Positions 39,272-51,087 of a DNA stretch of 64,000 nucleotides are shown in pieces. The notes under the pieces are model-generated. The model was given only the letters and a program-made list of their open reading frames with translations, did not search any database and had not been told where the DNA came from. This stretch comes from Spirogloea muscicola. Taxonomy: Eukaryota > Streptophyta > Zygnematophyceae > Spirogloeales > Spirogloeaceae. The position numbers and the translations under genes were made by a program. Numbering within the stretch: position 1 is the first letter of the stretch; every line of letters begins with the position of its first letter. The stretch spans positions 72,953-136,952 of the forward strand of contig WELB01000292.1 of NCBI GenBank assembly GCA_009602725.1, in the 5' to 3' direction.

Positions 39272-40075
39272 GAGAGAGAGAAGGCGCGCGGTGCGCATGG
39301 AAGAAAAGCGAGGCCAATTCAAGCCAATACATTGTTCAGACAAAAACTAGCGCAAAGATAAGGGTTCCTTGTTGACCCATCAAACGACCACTGCTGGAGC
39401 TGCGGGGTGAGTGGGGCAGCAGCAGTGGCAGAAGGGATGACAGGGGTGGTAATGAGGGCCGGGAAAGCTGATCACGGCCTTGGCAACCAGTCCTACGACC
39501 CCGTCTGAAGCCGCTCGAGGAGGAGGGCAGCAGCAGTGGCAGGAGGGATGGCGGAGGGGGGAAGAAGGGCCGGCAAAGTTGATGAACGTGGAAACACCAC
39601 CTCCTTAGTATGTGCTCACCCGTGGATACTAATGTCACACTGCTACCTTAGCCTCCTTCGCATATAAGAAGTGGCACTCCCAATGGGGGCAAGGGCTGCG
39701 AAAAGCCAGCCCAAAATGAATTGACAAAGGTTTGGAGGGGGCCTACCAGCGAGTAGCAGCTACAAAGGGGCATAGGGCTTCGTGCCATGTAGCCCCACTT
39801 TTTGCATTAGCTTTTAGCCTGGACTGTGTGTTGGATCACAATTGGGCACCCTTTCATTTCATGCGCACCGCAACGCCTTCTCTCGTGGCGCCTTTAGGCC
39901 TTTTCTTTCTTTCTTTGTTTCGTTGTTTGGTGTCACCTCAGGCACCTTACTTTAGGTAAATTTAGCCTTGTTTAGTCTGCAGTAGCTTTCGCCTGAACAA
40001 TGTACTGGCTTGAATTGGCCTCCCTATCATTTCATGCGCCCCGCGCGCCTTCTCTCTTTGGACCTTGTTCACTCT
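39272..40075. mobile_element. Type E tails and ORF debris
   Basis: A reversed type E tail covers 39272-39345, and debris of a retrotransposon end (GTGAGCACATACTAAGGAGG complement) lies near 39600-39620. A hairpin tail is at 39665-39745. Forward type E-like tails are at about 39846-39900 and 39990-40060 (CGCCTGAACAATGTACTGGC). Confidence 0.7.
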
Positions 40076-40089
40076 TTGATGCGCGGACG

Positions 40090-40716
40090 GCCAGCCCCAT
40101 ACCCGTCGCGCTGACCTCGTCGCCATCCCGCCCGGCGGCGGTTCCCGCATCATCGTCGACGTGGTGACAATGGACTGCTTCCGACTCCGCCAATCCCACC
40201 AGGTCGGCGTCGCTTGCCGGGCATGCGGTAGGCCTGGCGGCCCGGGTCAAAGAGCGAAAATACGCCGACCACCCGGTTGGTGATGAAGAAGAAAGTGCTC
40301 GCCCATTGAGAATAGGGGCTGGAACAACCAGCCCGAAAAAGAATGAACAGAGTACGAGAAGGGGGCCAGGGGATGACTTCGCGGCCCTGGCGATCGACGT
40401 TCACGGGGGAAGGCGCGCGGGGCGCATGAATTGACGGGGCGTTCGGCAGCCGCTGGCTGGATCTCCTCCAGCGGCTTGCCCGTCAGGCTATTGACCGGCG
40501 GCCGGGTCTGCCAGGGGCGCTACCCGGCTTCAACGCCGCCGGGTCGCTCGCCCAAGTCTTTCGCATGCGCCTGGCGGTATCGTTCCAACGTTCCCTTGCC
40601 CACGCAGTCCACACGCGCGCAGGACGCGCTCTGGCCGTCGCCTCCGGGTCTCGGCGGAGTGCCTCCTTCCCTGCATCGAGCTACTCTGACCTGATGTTGC
40701 TCACTCTCGGGTACTG
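40090..40716 (+). pseudogene. Type C-like ORF end carrying two tiny tail insertions
   Basis: The coding register gives VKERKYADHPVGD, then an 85-base insertion (40287-40371), then DFAALAIDVHG. A 26-base insertion (40409-40434) follows, then AFGSRWLDLLQRLARQA, AGSLAQVFRMRLAVS, RSLAHAVHTRAGRALAVASG and the end SSYSDLMLLTLGY with TGA at 40714-40716. The first insert is a reversed type C 3' tail flanked by GATGA (40282-40286 and 40372-40376). The second is a reversed type E 3' end flanked by CGGGG (40404-40408 and 40435-40439). Removing both inserts restores one open frame. Confidence 0.85.
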
Positions 40717-40980
40717 AGCTTCCCTAGTGTGTTGTCGTCTTTGGTAAAGTAGTCCCTTTTTCGGCACCTCTTTCTTTGGCTTTGGACATTGTCCATTATT
40801 TTGGGGCTGGCAAAGCCAGCATCGAGCTACTCTGACCTGATGTTGCTCACTCGCGGGTACTGAGCTTCCCTAGTGTGTTGTTGTGTTAGGTAATGTAGTC
40901 CTTTTTCGGCACCTCTTTCTTTGGCTTTGGACATTGTCCATTGTTTTTGGGCTGGCTTTGCCAGCCCCTCTTTCGGGCTT
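40717..40980 (+). mobile_element. Duplicated ORF end and 3' UTR
   Basis: The last ORF bases and 3' UTR (GCATCGAGCTACTCTGACCT onward) are repeated at 40674-40800 and 40818-40945, the second starting directly after a partial hairpin (GGGGCTGGCAAAGCCAGC). The second copy ends MLLTRGY where the first has LTLGY. Confidence 0.8.
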
Positions 40981-41640
40981 GATGCGCGACGCCCGCTACC
41001 GTGCGGTCGTAGAAGTCAACAATATTATGCCAATTACCACGGACGCCCTGGGACGTCATCATCGCCGCACACTTGACATTGTGGGCGTGCAACCTGGTGG
41101 AGGACCTCGGGCCCTGGTCGACGTGGTTGTTACGGAGGCGTACAAAGGTCCAGCATCGACACAAATCGCTGGCCACGCAGTGGGCATTGCAGAGCAGAGA
41201 AAGCTACAGCACTACTCCGACTCCCCCCGGTGCGATCAGCTCCTGCCAGCTGCAGTTGACACCTTTGGCTGTCTGGGTCCGCCTTTCCACACCCTCCTCC
41301 ACAACATTGCCAATCTAGGCTACACACGACGTGCAGATGTGTTCCCGGCTGAGATGTGCTTGCCAGCTGCATATCTGTCTTTCTTGCGACGACGAGTTTC
41401 GGCCTGTTTGCAGCGTGCCCAGGCTAATGCCTTGCACCAGAAAGCTGGGCGTGCTCTAGTTGGTGGCAGAAGGGCTTCTTATCTGACATCTAGTATTCAG
41501 GAATCGATTAGCGACCTTTATGTTTTGACCCGCGGTTACTGAGCGGGGCATTCTGCTGTAGGTTATGTAGGTCTTAGATGTGCTTGCCTTTGTACTTGGC
41601 CATTTGGCCTTCGTTTGTTTCAAATACACGAAAATTCTCT
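40975..41640 (+). pseudogene. Type B retrotransposon ORF end with 3' UTR
   Basis: A clean frame to the TGA at 41540 covers the endonuclease region and C-terminus: LMRDARYRAVVEVNNIMPIT, RTLDIVGVQPGGGPRALVDV, IAGHAVGIAEQRKLQHYSDS, VSACLQRAQANALHQKAGRA, and the end SDLYVLTRGY. The PD-(D/E)xK-like core is the Asp of TLDIVG and the Asp of LVDVVV, with the Lys of RKLQHY after it. A B-type 3' UTR follows (AGGTTATGTAGGTCTTAGAT ... CTTTGTACTTGGCCATTTGG). It is 5'-truncated with no RT. Confidence 0.88.
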
Positions 41641-41659
41641 CTTCTCTATGGGCGAGCAC

Positions 41660-42600
41660 TTTCTTTCGGGCTGGCATATTGCAGCCCTCGCCTCCTAAGA
41701 AGAAGTGGCTCTCCCAATGGAAAATGCGTGTATATTAAGAGATGGGGAGGCCATGTGTGGCCAAGTACAAAGGCAAGCACATTGGACAAATGTACGTCAC
41801 CTGCTGCTAAGCTGACCCGCTCAGTAACCACGAGTCAGCACATAGAGGTCGCTAGCTGACGCTCGAATACCGGACGGCAATTGACTAGCTCTTGTGCCAG
41901 CAGCTAAGGCTCGACCAGCTTTCTGATGCAGAGCATACGCCTGAGCTCGTTGCAGACAGGTTGACACTCGACGTCGCAGAAAATGACAGATAGGCTGCCG
42001 GCATACCCATCTGGGCTGGGAGCATATCCTCGCGTCGTGCATATCCCAGACTCGCTATGTTCTCGAGTAGGGTATGGAAGCGAGGACCCAAGCAGCCGAA
42101 AGTGTCGATTGCGGCCGGGAGGAGGTGGTCACTGCGGGGGTAGTCTGAGTAGTGTCGGAGCTTTTTCTGCTCAGCACCTCCCACTGCGTGGCCAGCAATG
42201 TGTGTGGAAGCGGAACTCTTGTATGCCTCAGTCACCACCACATCAACCAAAGCTCGTGGGCCTCCGCCAGGTTGTACACCCACAATGTCCAGGGTGCGAC
42301 GGTGATGGCCTCCCTGGGAATCCGTGGTGATGGGCATTACATTGCTCACTTCAACGATGGCGCGGTAGCCGGCGTCGCGCATCAAGCCCGCCAGGGCGTC
42401 CCGTAGGAGATTGTGGACGCCCACCACCTCAGGGCCTGTGGGACACCGCAGCATGTGGGTGGCTAGGTCTCCGCCCTCCGTACGGAAGCCACACTCACAG
42501 TGAGTTACTCCAATCAGGCAGGTCGGGGGCAGGCCCAGGAACAGCTCCCAATGGGGGCAAGGGCTGTGAAAAGCCAGCCCGAAAAGAATTGACAAATTTT
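41660..42600 (-). pseudogene. Type B retrotransposon fragment including zinc motif, reversed
   Basis: The minus strand gives GVTHCECGFRTEGG...HMLRC, the zinc motif that precedes the endonuclease, then VGVHNLLRDALAGLMRDAGY, VEVSNVMPIT, RTLDIVGVQPGGGPRALVDV, HAVGGAEQKKLRHYSDYPRS, and AAIDTFGCLGPRFHTLLENI. The frame breaks near 41985 before a decayed C-terminus (YVLTRGY at 41821-41850). The 3' UTR is at 41744-41820. It is the longest type B copy here. A hairpin tail abuts at 42548-42595. Confidence 0.85.
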
Positions 42601-43340
42601 CGAAGGGAGGGGCCTAAAGCGCTATGTCAGAGGGTGAAGGATGGACGGGTGGAGGATGAAGAAAGTGCGCGCCCATAGAGAAAGAATGTGCTCGCCCATA
42701 GAGAAAGAGAAAAGCGCGGCCGAATTGACTGGTGGCTGGGAGAAGCCAGCCCAAAAGAAATGGACAAGGTCAAGAGGAGCCGAATGGCACAGAAAGCAGG
42801 GGACTAAAGTGCTAAGACGACAAGGAGGCTCTCAGTAACCTCTAGTCAGCAAGTGCAGGTCAGAATAGCTAGAGGGCCAGCAAAGCCAGCCCAGAAAGAA
42901 TGGACAATGTCAAAAGCCAAATACAAAAAGGATGGACCACTCGGTAGCGAACGAGTGAGGAGCCTCAAATCGAACAGACTAGCTGCCGGAAAACAACCCC
43001 GTCGTTGTGTCTTCTTGTCTAGCTGCCTAGCTGTGTGTTTTTTCTTTCTTTGGTTTTCGAGACATTGTCCATTCTTTCTGGGCTGGCTTTGCTGGCCCCC
43101 TTTTTCTGAGGGCGAACACTTTCTTCCTTGGCGAAAGCCAGAGGCTGCAGCGAGAGCACGGCCAGCACGCAGATGCATGGCGTGTGCCATGGACCGCTGA
43201 AGGGAGACTGATAAACGCATACAAAAGACCTGGGCCCATGAGCTAGAGGCGTTGAAGTCAGCCGGCTCACCTCGCCTGCGGGACACAAGAGCTTACCGAA
43301 AGAGCTTACTTCCTCTGGCGGCTCCTATGGATTTTTTAGC
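42601..43340. mobile_element. Tails and a reversed type D ORF end
   Basis: Tail words recur at 42655-42705 and 42730-42780 (GGGAGAAGCCAGCCCAAAAG). A tail with GAGGGCCAGCAAAGCCAGCC lies near 42870-42910, followed by a 3' UTR-like stretch and forward hairpin GGGCTGGCTTTGCTGGCCCC at 43080. The reversed type D coding piece at about 43125-43290 reads RRGEPADFNASSSWAQVFCM, RLSVSLQRSMAHAMHLRAGR and ALAAASGF. Confidence 0.7.
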
Positions 43341-43349
43341 ACCCGTTTG

Positions 43350-43600
43350 TCGGTCTTGCAGGAGACGAGTTTCGGCCTGTTTGCAGCGTGCTCAGGCTAA
43401 TTCTTTGCACCAGAAAGCTGGGCGAGCTCTAGTTAGTGGCAGAAGGGCTTCGTATCTGACATCTAGTATTCATGTTTTGACCCGTGGTTACTGAGCGAGT
43501 CAATCTGCTGTAGGTTATGTAGGTCTTTAGGTATTGTGCTTGCCTTTGTACTTGGCCATTTGGCCTTCGTTTGTTTAAATACACGGCATTTTCGCGTTTG
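43350..43600 (+). mobile_element. Type B ORF end and 3' UTR
   Basis: A forward frame reads RRRVSACLQRAQANSLHQKA, GRALVSGRRASYLTSSI, then HVLTRGY, with a 27-base deletion compared with the copy at 41.5 kb. It is followed by the B-type 3' UTR to about 43590. It is truncated to under 250 bases. Confidence 0.85.
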
Positions 43601-44268
43601 TCATAGCCACTTGCCACTCGCAATTCTCTCCAGGGGTGCAGCCACCACCCTGGAGCACCACCCCAACGCCTGCACTCGAACTGCACTGCGCCCCCCTTTC
43701 CCCCCGGGACTGACTGAGGCCATCTCCTGCGGCGTGCCCCCCAGCACTGCAGCACAATGAGCGCCTGGTGCCCCCTACACTGCCAAACGCCCTGAGTGGC
43801 GGCCAGCAAGTTCTCTTGCAACTTGACTATGGCATGCCGCCAGTGTCTGGTAAATGCAGGAGCCAGATGGAATAGATTGATCGGAGCGTTGCCGCCTACA
43901 TGATACAGCAGTCCTTTTTCTTGTCCACCTTGAGCCTGTGAGGCTGGCTTGTGCCTCCAGCTTTGGCCACTCCAGGATCCTGGGAGGCCCCACAATAAGC
44001 ACAACAAAACTCAGTGAGCTGGCCTTGCCCAGGTGCTCACAGACTTTGGCTGCTGCTGACACATTGCCGACGTGCAGACCTCACCCGCGTAAAAGGTCTA
44101 GTGTCACTCTATTAGACTAAGTTACGAAGATAGCAGCACAGCTCTTGCAACACCCTCAGCCTCAACCAAGCATTGTCAACTTCCAACTACCAAAACGCCC
44201 CTTGCAAATGTGGCTCCCGGTCTTATGATCATGAGTGAAGAAAGTTGTTCTTGTTGTTGCTCTGCATC
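43601..44268. other. Unassigned stretch 3' of the MINDY gene
   Basis: Minus-strand frames with protein-like words (for example LGKASSLSFVVLIVGPPRIL at about 44030-43970) could be exons of an unidentified gene, but no start, splice pattern or family could be defined. Confidence 0.25.
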
Positions 44269-47200
44269 TCAAGAATCAGGAGCTTGAGGATCTCCAGGAT
44301 CCTCGAGCATGGCAGTCCAGTGGTCTCCAAGATATCTAAGCTTATGGCAGGGAAGAGCTGTGATGCATACCACAGAGAGGCGACTTCTTGTACGTGGTGA
44401 AGCCTTGCTGCTGGGCGGGCTGCTGCGACCAGCAACCTCCTGCTGAGAAACAGAACGGGTGTGCTCCTGCTGTAGCTCCTGCTCCTGGAGAGCCATAGCC
44501 AGCTGTAAGTCTGCACTGCAAGAGAGACACCAGCCATGCTGCGGCTGTCAATAGTAGGGCAAGATGTAAAGAGAATCCAAAGCACAACACTGCAAAGCAC
44601 ACATGGCACACAAGTGAGCCTGCCTAGAAAGCAGGCCACAGACCTATCAACGCAACTACAAGTCAGGGGTGCCACAGAACCATACACACAACAACATTCA
44701 AACAATGTGTGCAAATTAAGGAGCCCCAGACGTGGCTGGACATAAGCATCTGATATCTGACAGCTGGAAAGTCCTGCCCATTTTCCAGAGAGCATCTAGT
44801 CTATGCCTGACAGTGGTCCTTGCAGAATGCTGCAGCCAATGGTGCTGGATCGTAATCCACTGTCCTTAGGAGATGCAAGGCGCCCCTCTGAAGGACGTCA
44901 TGCATGTGAGGAAGGAAGCTAAGCCTGAGTGCACAGGACGTACTTGTACGAAGACTCTGCAGCCCCTGACGTATCATGCCTCTGCTCCGAAGAAATATCT
45001 TCTGTGGCAGTGCCAGTGGTGGAGACAAACTGACTCCCAAGCTTCTGCATCACCAAGGTCCTGACATTAGGTGGATGAGAGCTGTTCGTTGACAGAATGT
45101 CAATGCTGACCACCTAGCTTTGTAGTGATGGAATACCAATTGCCTGTCAGACGCCCCTACATGTAATGATTGAAGAAGGACATGTATTTGCTGGTGCCTC
45201 TTACGAATAAGGTGTCATGCATCTGAGCAAGCTCTCTTGCCTGTTCTTCCATCTTATGTGTTCAACATAGCCAGGGCATATGCAGACAAACTTTGACTTC
45301 GTCACGACCTTGATGTGGACTCAGTAGCCATTGGTGCTAAGCGTGAAACACTCACAGCAGAAGTATTGTTTGTCGAAATGCCCTGCCACAGCTGCTCTGG
45401 AAGATCAAAGCTTGGCTTGTAAGGGCAGAAGGTGCTGTCGACGAGAACGGTGTCTCCGTCGACCTGCATATATTTATTGCCAATTGAACATGCATAAGAA
45501 CCTGGTGCAGAGACAGCACATATTGAGCGAACATCTGAACCATAACAAATGGCACTGAGCTCATGCTGTTCATTGCATTCATTTGGTACATGGGACTGAT
45601 ATTTAAAACGAATGCACACTCTACCTCTGGCACCTCTGCCTTTCCTGCATCTACCATGCAGGTAAACGGTTCACTGTTGAAGATGATGAGCAGTAAGTCA
45701 TTCACTCCCTAGATAGACTCCCTGCTCAATTGCTTCTAAGTCCTTAAAGACGTGAACCATCACACTGCCGCCTCACAAGCTCCTCACAAGTCAATATCCT
45801 ACAGCAAACTGGACAAAATGTCATTCATAAGGTCGCTTACCTCTCGCAATCGCTCCCATACTATGTCGGGCTGGTTCATGTACCCCTGGTCTGTGGCCAG
45901 AAGGTACAGATTGTTGTCAATCTGTATGAAGAACACATTGGTCTTAGACATTTGTCTCAAGAGGATTTGGGTTCAGTCTCACATCTGGATCGAGCTTTCA
46001 GATCAGCCAGTACACTGAAAGTAGCCGAGAAGTGCAAGAGCTAAGTACTTGTCCGGACGTACAAGAGCAAAGGAGACCAGTTACCAAGAAGAAGGTCAAC
46101 CTTGAACAGAGTGCTGAAGTGGTTGTTCCTGAAGAATACACACAGCTCCCGCTCCTTGATTCCTTCCTGCAGCTTGAAGAGCCTGCATCACCTCAAGGAA
46201 GGCCAACATCCATCAATCATCTGAACAGGAAACTGTTTTCTAGATCATGATGTGCACAGTACATACTCAACAGAAGCCCTGCACAACCTTACAGGCTATG
46301 AAATCAAACAAGACTGAGGTACTATGCTTCAATGCTGCTCGTACTTGTGACGCGTACTTGAAAGAGACGTAAAAGGGAGATGATGACACACCCAAAGTAA
46401 GTAAGCTGGCTGGCCGTGCCTTCCAGGAAGCTCTCAGCAATAAGGCCTGCATGGGTGTTGCGAGATGCATAAGTTGCTCAAACCATCGCTTGTAGTGAAT
46501 GTTGCCCTCGCAATCTTTGAGCTGAAGGAATGGAAAAAGCAAGTAGGATCTATGTTGGGCAGTCTACCGTCTCGATTAGCCTTCGCGAGTTGCTCATCAG
46601 CAGATGGTCCTCCAGTTGACACTGAGGTGGAAGCTACCTCTCCCTTGGGGCAGCACTCTGACAGGGCTGCCGCTTCCTCAGTCTGTGTCTCACTGACACT
46701 TGTTCGGGGGCCCACCGTATCCTGGTCGTATTTGTCCTCAATATCGTCATTCATGAAAACCTTGGCCAACAATGATGTATCAACTTTGCTGAGCGTCTTT
46801 GACAAAATTGGCGCCACTTGCTGTGTGCTGTCTGCATGAATGGTTGATTCTGAAGACATACCGACAGCACCTGCTGACCATCCCCGTCCTGCGCTGCTTG
46901 CATGCTCACCCGGAGAAGTCAAGAAGGCACCTAGGCCACCCAGTCCAGAGAAACCACCAGGTCTTGGAGGGCTGTTTGCAGATTCTCCAAGGGTGCTGAC
47001 TCCTGGCGATGCTGATGGGTGTTGTGAATTGGCTGTCTTTGGGGTTGTTGATGGCAATCCTTCTCCCCAGGATCTAGGTGAGGGTGGAAGGCTGCTGGAA
47101 GCTGCTGGCTCAGTGCTTCCCCGCTGGAGCCACGACGGGCCTGATTTTGGTTGTGTGTCAGACAAGCCTTGCTCCTTGGTGACTTCAGGGACATCCTGTT

Positions 47201-49757
47201 TGCTGGACTCCTCCAGGTGCAAATGACGTGAGCCTGCCTGCTCATGGTCTCTACCAAGTGCAAGGGCAGAATCCGCTTTGAGCGCTGCAAGTACACTATC
47301 TTCAAGGCCATCAATTAACAGTTGCTCAGGCGTTGACCTTCTTGATGATGCACTTGTCGGTCCAGGATCATTCAAGATCAATGTGTTTACAAGCTCCTGG
47401 AGAGGCAACATTGCTCAAAACTTGGTGAGATCCTATTATCGTCGCTCCAATTTCCTGATGTGCCAGTGGTCTTGTCATCTATGACATGCTGGTAGGCAAC
47501 ATGGCAGAGCAAGAAAGCAATACATTATCGGACACATGCAAGCAGACTGTGGCAGGAGCAATCGCAGATTCCTGATCGTATCTTGACAATGACCTTGTAT
47601 ATCAAATTATATCAACCTGACTTGGGTTGACAGCTTCATCTTGGAGTGCTCTTCTCGCATCAGTACAAGTCACTGTTGATGGGCTATCCTGTACATCATC
47701 AACTCCAGGCCCCGCCATTCCAGCTGGCTCCGAAGTCTGGGAATCCTCTGAGCCAGGTTGCATACTTCTAAATGAGCCAATGCTTGAGTTTGCATGACCT
47801 GCCTGGCTGTGCACGCTGGTAATGGACGTAGCTTGAGCTGCCTCAGTCTCGTCACCTGGCTTGTTCATGTCACCCTCCGCTTCTCTGGTGACTGTTGCAA
47901 GCGGGCTGGGCAAGTCCTGAGCACCTCGGACTGTAACGACCGCTGGCGCAGCAACATCCTTGTGAATTTGCAGCTCTCTTGAAAAGTCACCAGACCTGCG
48001 AGGAGGAAGCACCAACTTCGTGCGCCGCACTAGGTCACCAGAAGTCGACCGCAATAACTTGGGCTGCGACGCTTCTGCCATCCTGGTGCTGAAAGACCTG
48101 CCGAACGATTTCCTAAGAGGAATAGAAGTTGCACCAGATGTGCCAGCCTTTTGGTCCGACTGAGCAACTTGGAGAGCCACCAGCTTCTCAAGGATCTGAT
48201 TGTATGAAGAATTTCCAATTGCTTCGAAAGTTGCCGAATCCTGCATCCTCAGCTCATATAAGTCACGAAGCAAACACAAGAACGGTAGACATCCTGTAGC
48301 AGCAATGCAGCCAATGCCAGTACAAGTGTACGCTTGCACATCCAGTATTGTCAGTAATGTATGATACAGACAAGTCGTGGAGCCTCAACCTGGGCTTAAG
48401 GTAAGGGGAATGAAGTTACAGGACACAGTAGATGCTGCATGCAAGAGGCATGGGTTGCTGACCTGTGGATCAATGATCCAACCATGCACCAGACTAATAT
48501 CTAGAAGATCAAAGATAGCACACTCTGGTGTGAATTCAAAGTCGTTGATCCTGCAGACCAGGAAGTAGTTGACCCAAAATCAGCCCTAAATCGTGCTACG
48601 TTTTATTCCACTGATGTCTATCCCACAAGTGGAGCCACTACTCAGCAAGCAGAGCAAATTGTGGTGTATTCATGTCAGCATAGAAAGTTGATTGACCAAT
48701 CCCTAGAGGAAGGTGTTCGTTGCTGCATTGCAATAATAGCATGTACCTGACATCGGCCACTTACTTTCTGAATAGGACGTTGACATCAATACCGGTAGCT
48801 AGTCGCGGGAGCTGCGAGATGGCATCCTCTATATTTTGCTGCTGATTCCTGAGATATTCAAGGCTCTTCCCCTTTGGAAAACACAGCAGTACACAGTAGT
48901 ACACTAGATCAGTCAGAGGAAGCAGCCCATATAAGATCACCAGGCCCACAGGTGGTCTTGACACTGCCTCAGAGCAGCAAAAGGGCAGCTTGACAGTGCT
49001 GCCCCAAGATGACAACAAATGATTGGTCTAGCTGAGCTGCTCTTTCATGAGATTTTCAATCATGCACGTCTACACACAAGTACCTGAGCGACAACGTTCG
49101 TGTCTAGCAACCTCTCCGCAATCAGGGAGAGTAGGTCGCTGAGCGAGATCTCCGGAGTGTCTGGATGGATGCTTATATAGTTTCGGAGGAGGAGTACATT
49201 GGCTGCCAAGGGAATTGCACAGATTATATCTGTTTTAAGTCGTCATGCAGGTTGCACAGGGCTGGCAGCTGCAAACAGCTGCAGACGTAGTCGAGCACTG
49301 CGGCAGCCAACGCCAAGCACACACAGACACTTTGCTATTTACTCCTGCTTTTCCAGCTCGTACTGTCATGCCGCGTTGGCCCTTGAGATAGGTCACAGGA
49401 ACCTAGAGACGCAACGCCGCCTTATAATCTCCTGAGGTGCCTTGACTGTGTCGCAGAAGGAGATGCTCATGGCGTAGTTGCCTGTAAACTGCTGAGCATC
49501 TAACAGAAGCGTTGTTGCAGGGGGCCACCGGCACTAACAGCACCTCTCACCGAGCGAGGAGGGCAGCAACTGTAAGCAGGACAGAACGGGAGCAACTTAC
49601 AGATGGCTAGCAGCGGGCAGGGCCCGTTCTCGTTCTGCAGCACGATGGGGACGTTCGGCCGGCCGAGGAACGCAATCCGCTTGACCTTGTACACGCTGTT
49701 CACGTGCTTGTCGACGCTGACGTCCACCCACTGCGTGAAGCTCGGCCCGTCCGCCAT
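44269..49757 (-). CDS. MINDY-family (FAM63) deubiquitinase with a long insertion
   Basis: Twelve exons: 49757-49601, 49202-49084, 48871-48765, 48550-48463, 48240-47617, 47396-46568, 46446-46392, 46182-46101, 45921-45841, 45463-45356, 45044-44950, 44515-44269. They give 863 residues, fully in frame. MINDY cysteine proteases trim K48-linked ubiquitin chains. Motifs in order: YKVKRIAFLGRPNVPIVLQN, then ENGPCPLLAI with the catalytic Cys at 47 and Gln at 41; RNQQQNIEDAISQLPRLATG; FTPECAIFDLLD; HGWIIDPQ; FLEGTASQLTYFG; ERELCVFFRNNHFSTLFK with the catalytic His; YLLATDQGYMNQPDIVWERL. The C-terminal helix LQLAMALQEQELQQEH resembles a ubiquitin-interacting motif. Exons 5 and 6 insert about 450 Ser/Pro-rich, probably disordered residues into the fold. 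The start is the first ATG of the frame. Confidence 0.94.
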
Positions 49758-50059
49758 CAAGCCGGCCAGCAGCGGACCCCGTGGCCAGGCTCAGGGTCGC
49801 TTGACAGGCGCGAGCTCAGCACATCTAATGTCACGAGCTGCGAGCGCTCCGCCCGAGGGCAGCCACCGGGAGCTTGCGCAGCTCCTGCCTGTCCAGGAAG
49901 GCGCCTCGCCGCTGCAGCGCGTCGCTCGAGCCCCCGCCGCCGCTGCTTCGAGCCGCATCGGGGGAGCGGGAGTTGAGCTCACGCTGCCTGCGGCGACGGC
50001 TGCTCCGGAGCTGCTGCAGCTGACGGGGAAGACGACTCTGACGGAAGAAAGAGAGAGAA
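49758..50059. promoter_or_regulatory. MINDY 5' flank
   Basis: GC-rich sequence immediately upstream of the MINDY start, ending where a reversed type E retrotransposon tail begins at about 50060. No TATA box was recognised. Long frames here are a composition effect. Confidence 0.35.
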
Positions 50060-50245
50060 GGCGCGCGGGGCGCATGAATTGAAAGGGAGGCCAATTCAAG
50101 CCAATACATTGTTCAGGCAGAGTCGAGTGCAGACTAAACAATGCTACATAATACGGAGACCTAATCTAAGGTACCTAAGATGACATTAGTACCCACGGGT
50201 GAGCACAAACAAATCTGACAAGCTAACTTGGGGAGCTGGAGCGCC
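50060..50245 (-). mobile_element. Type E retrotransposon 3' end, reversed, cut by the gap
   Basis: Nearly identical to 21766-21952: tail end, 3' UTR with CATAATACGGAGACCTAATC, and the last codons SLSDLFVLTRGY on the minus strand. The N run then begins at the same relative coding position (…GGAGCGCC) that continues normally at 21.95 kb. Confidence 0.9.
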
Positions 50246-51087
50246 NNNNNNNNNNNNNNNNNNNNNNNNNNNNNNNNNNNNNNNNNNNNNNNNNNNNNNN
50301 NNNNNNNNNNNNNNNNNNNNNNNNNNNNNNNNNNNNNNNNNNNNNNNNNNNNNNNNNNNNNNNNNNNNNNNNNNNNNNNNNNNNNNNNNNNNNNNNNNNN
50401 NNNNNNNNNNNNNNNNNNNNNNNNNNNNNNNNNNNNNNNNNNNNNNNNNNNNNNNNNNNNNNNNNNNNNNNNNNNNNNNNNNNNNNNNNNNNNNNNNNNN
50501 NNNNNNNNNNNNNNNNNNNNNNNNNNNNNNNNNNNNNNNNNNNNNNNNNNNNNNNNNNNNNNNNNNNNNNNNNNNNNNNNNNNNNNNNNNNNNNNNNNNN
50601 NNNNNNNNNNNNNNNNNNNNNNNNNNNNNNNNNNNNNNNNNNNNNNNNNNNNNNNNNNNNNNNNNNNNNNNNNNNNNNNNNNNNNNNNNNNNNNNNNNNN
50701 NNNNNNNNNNNNNNNNNNNNNNNNNNNNNNNNNNNNNNNNNNNNNNNNNNNNNNNNNNNNNNNNNNNNNNNNNNNNNNNNNNNNNNNNNNNNNNNNNNNN
50801 NNNNNNNNNNNNNNNNNNNNNNNNNNNNNNNNNNNNNNNNNNNNNNNNNNNNNNNNNNNNNNNNNNNNNNNNNNNNNNNNNNNNNNNNNNNNNNNNNNNN
50901 NNNNNNNNNNNNNNNNNNNNNNNNNNNNNNNNNNNNNNNNNNNNNNNNNNNNNNNNNNNNNNNNNNNNNNNNNNNNNNNNNNNNNNNNNNNNNNNNNNNN
51001 NNNNNNNNNNNNNNNNNNNNNNNNNNNNNNNNNNNNNNNNNNNNNNNNNNNNNNNNNNNNNNNNNNNNNNNNNNNNNNNNNNNNNNN
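50246..51087. other. Assembly gap (842 N)
   Basis: The left side is a reversed type E end and the right side a forward type C end, so the gap spans the junction of at least two opposed retrotransposon copies. Confidence 0.95.

Noticed and set aside
46465-47226. Plus-strand frames opposite MINDY exon 6
   Set aside because: They are shadows of a long intron-free coding exon on the minus strand.
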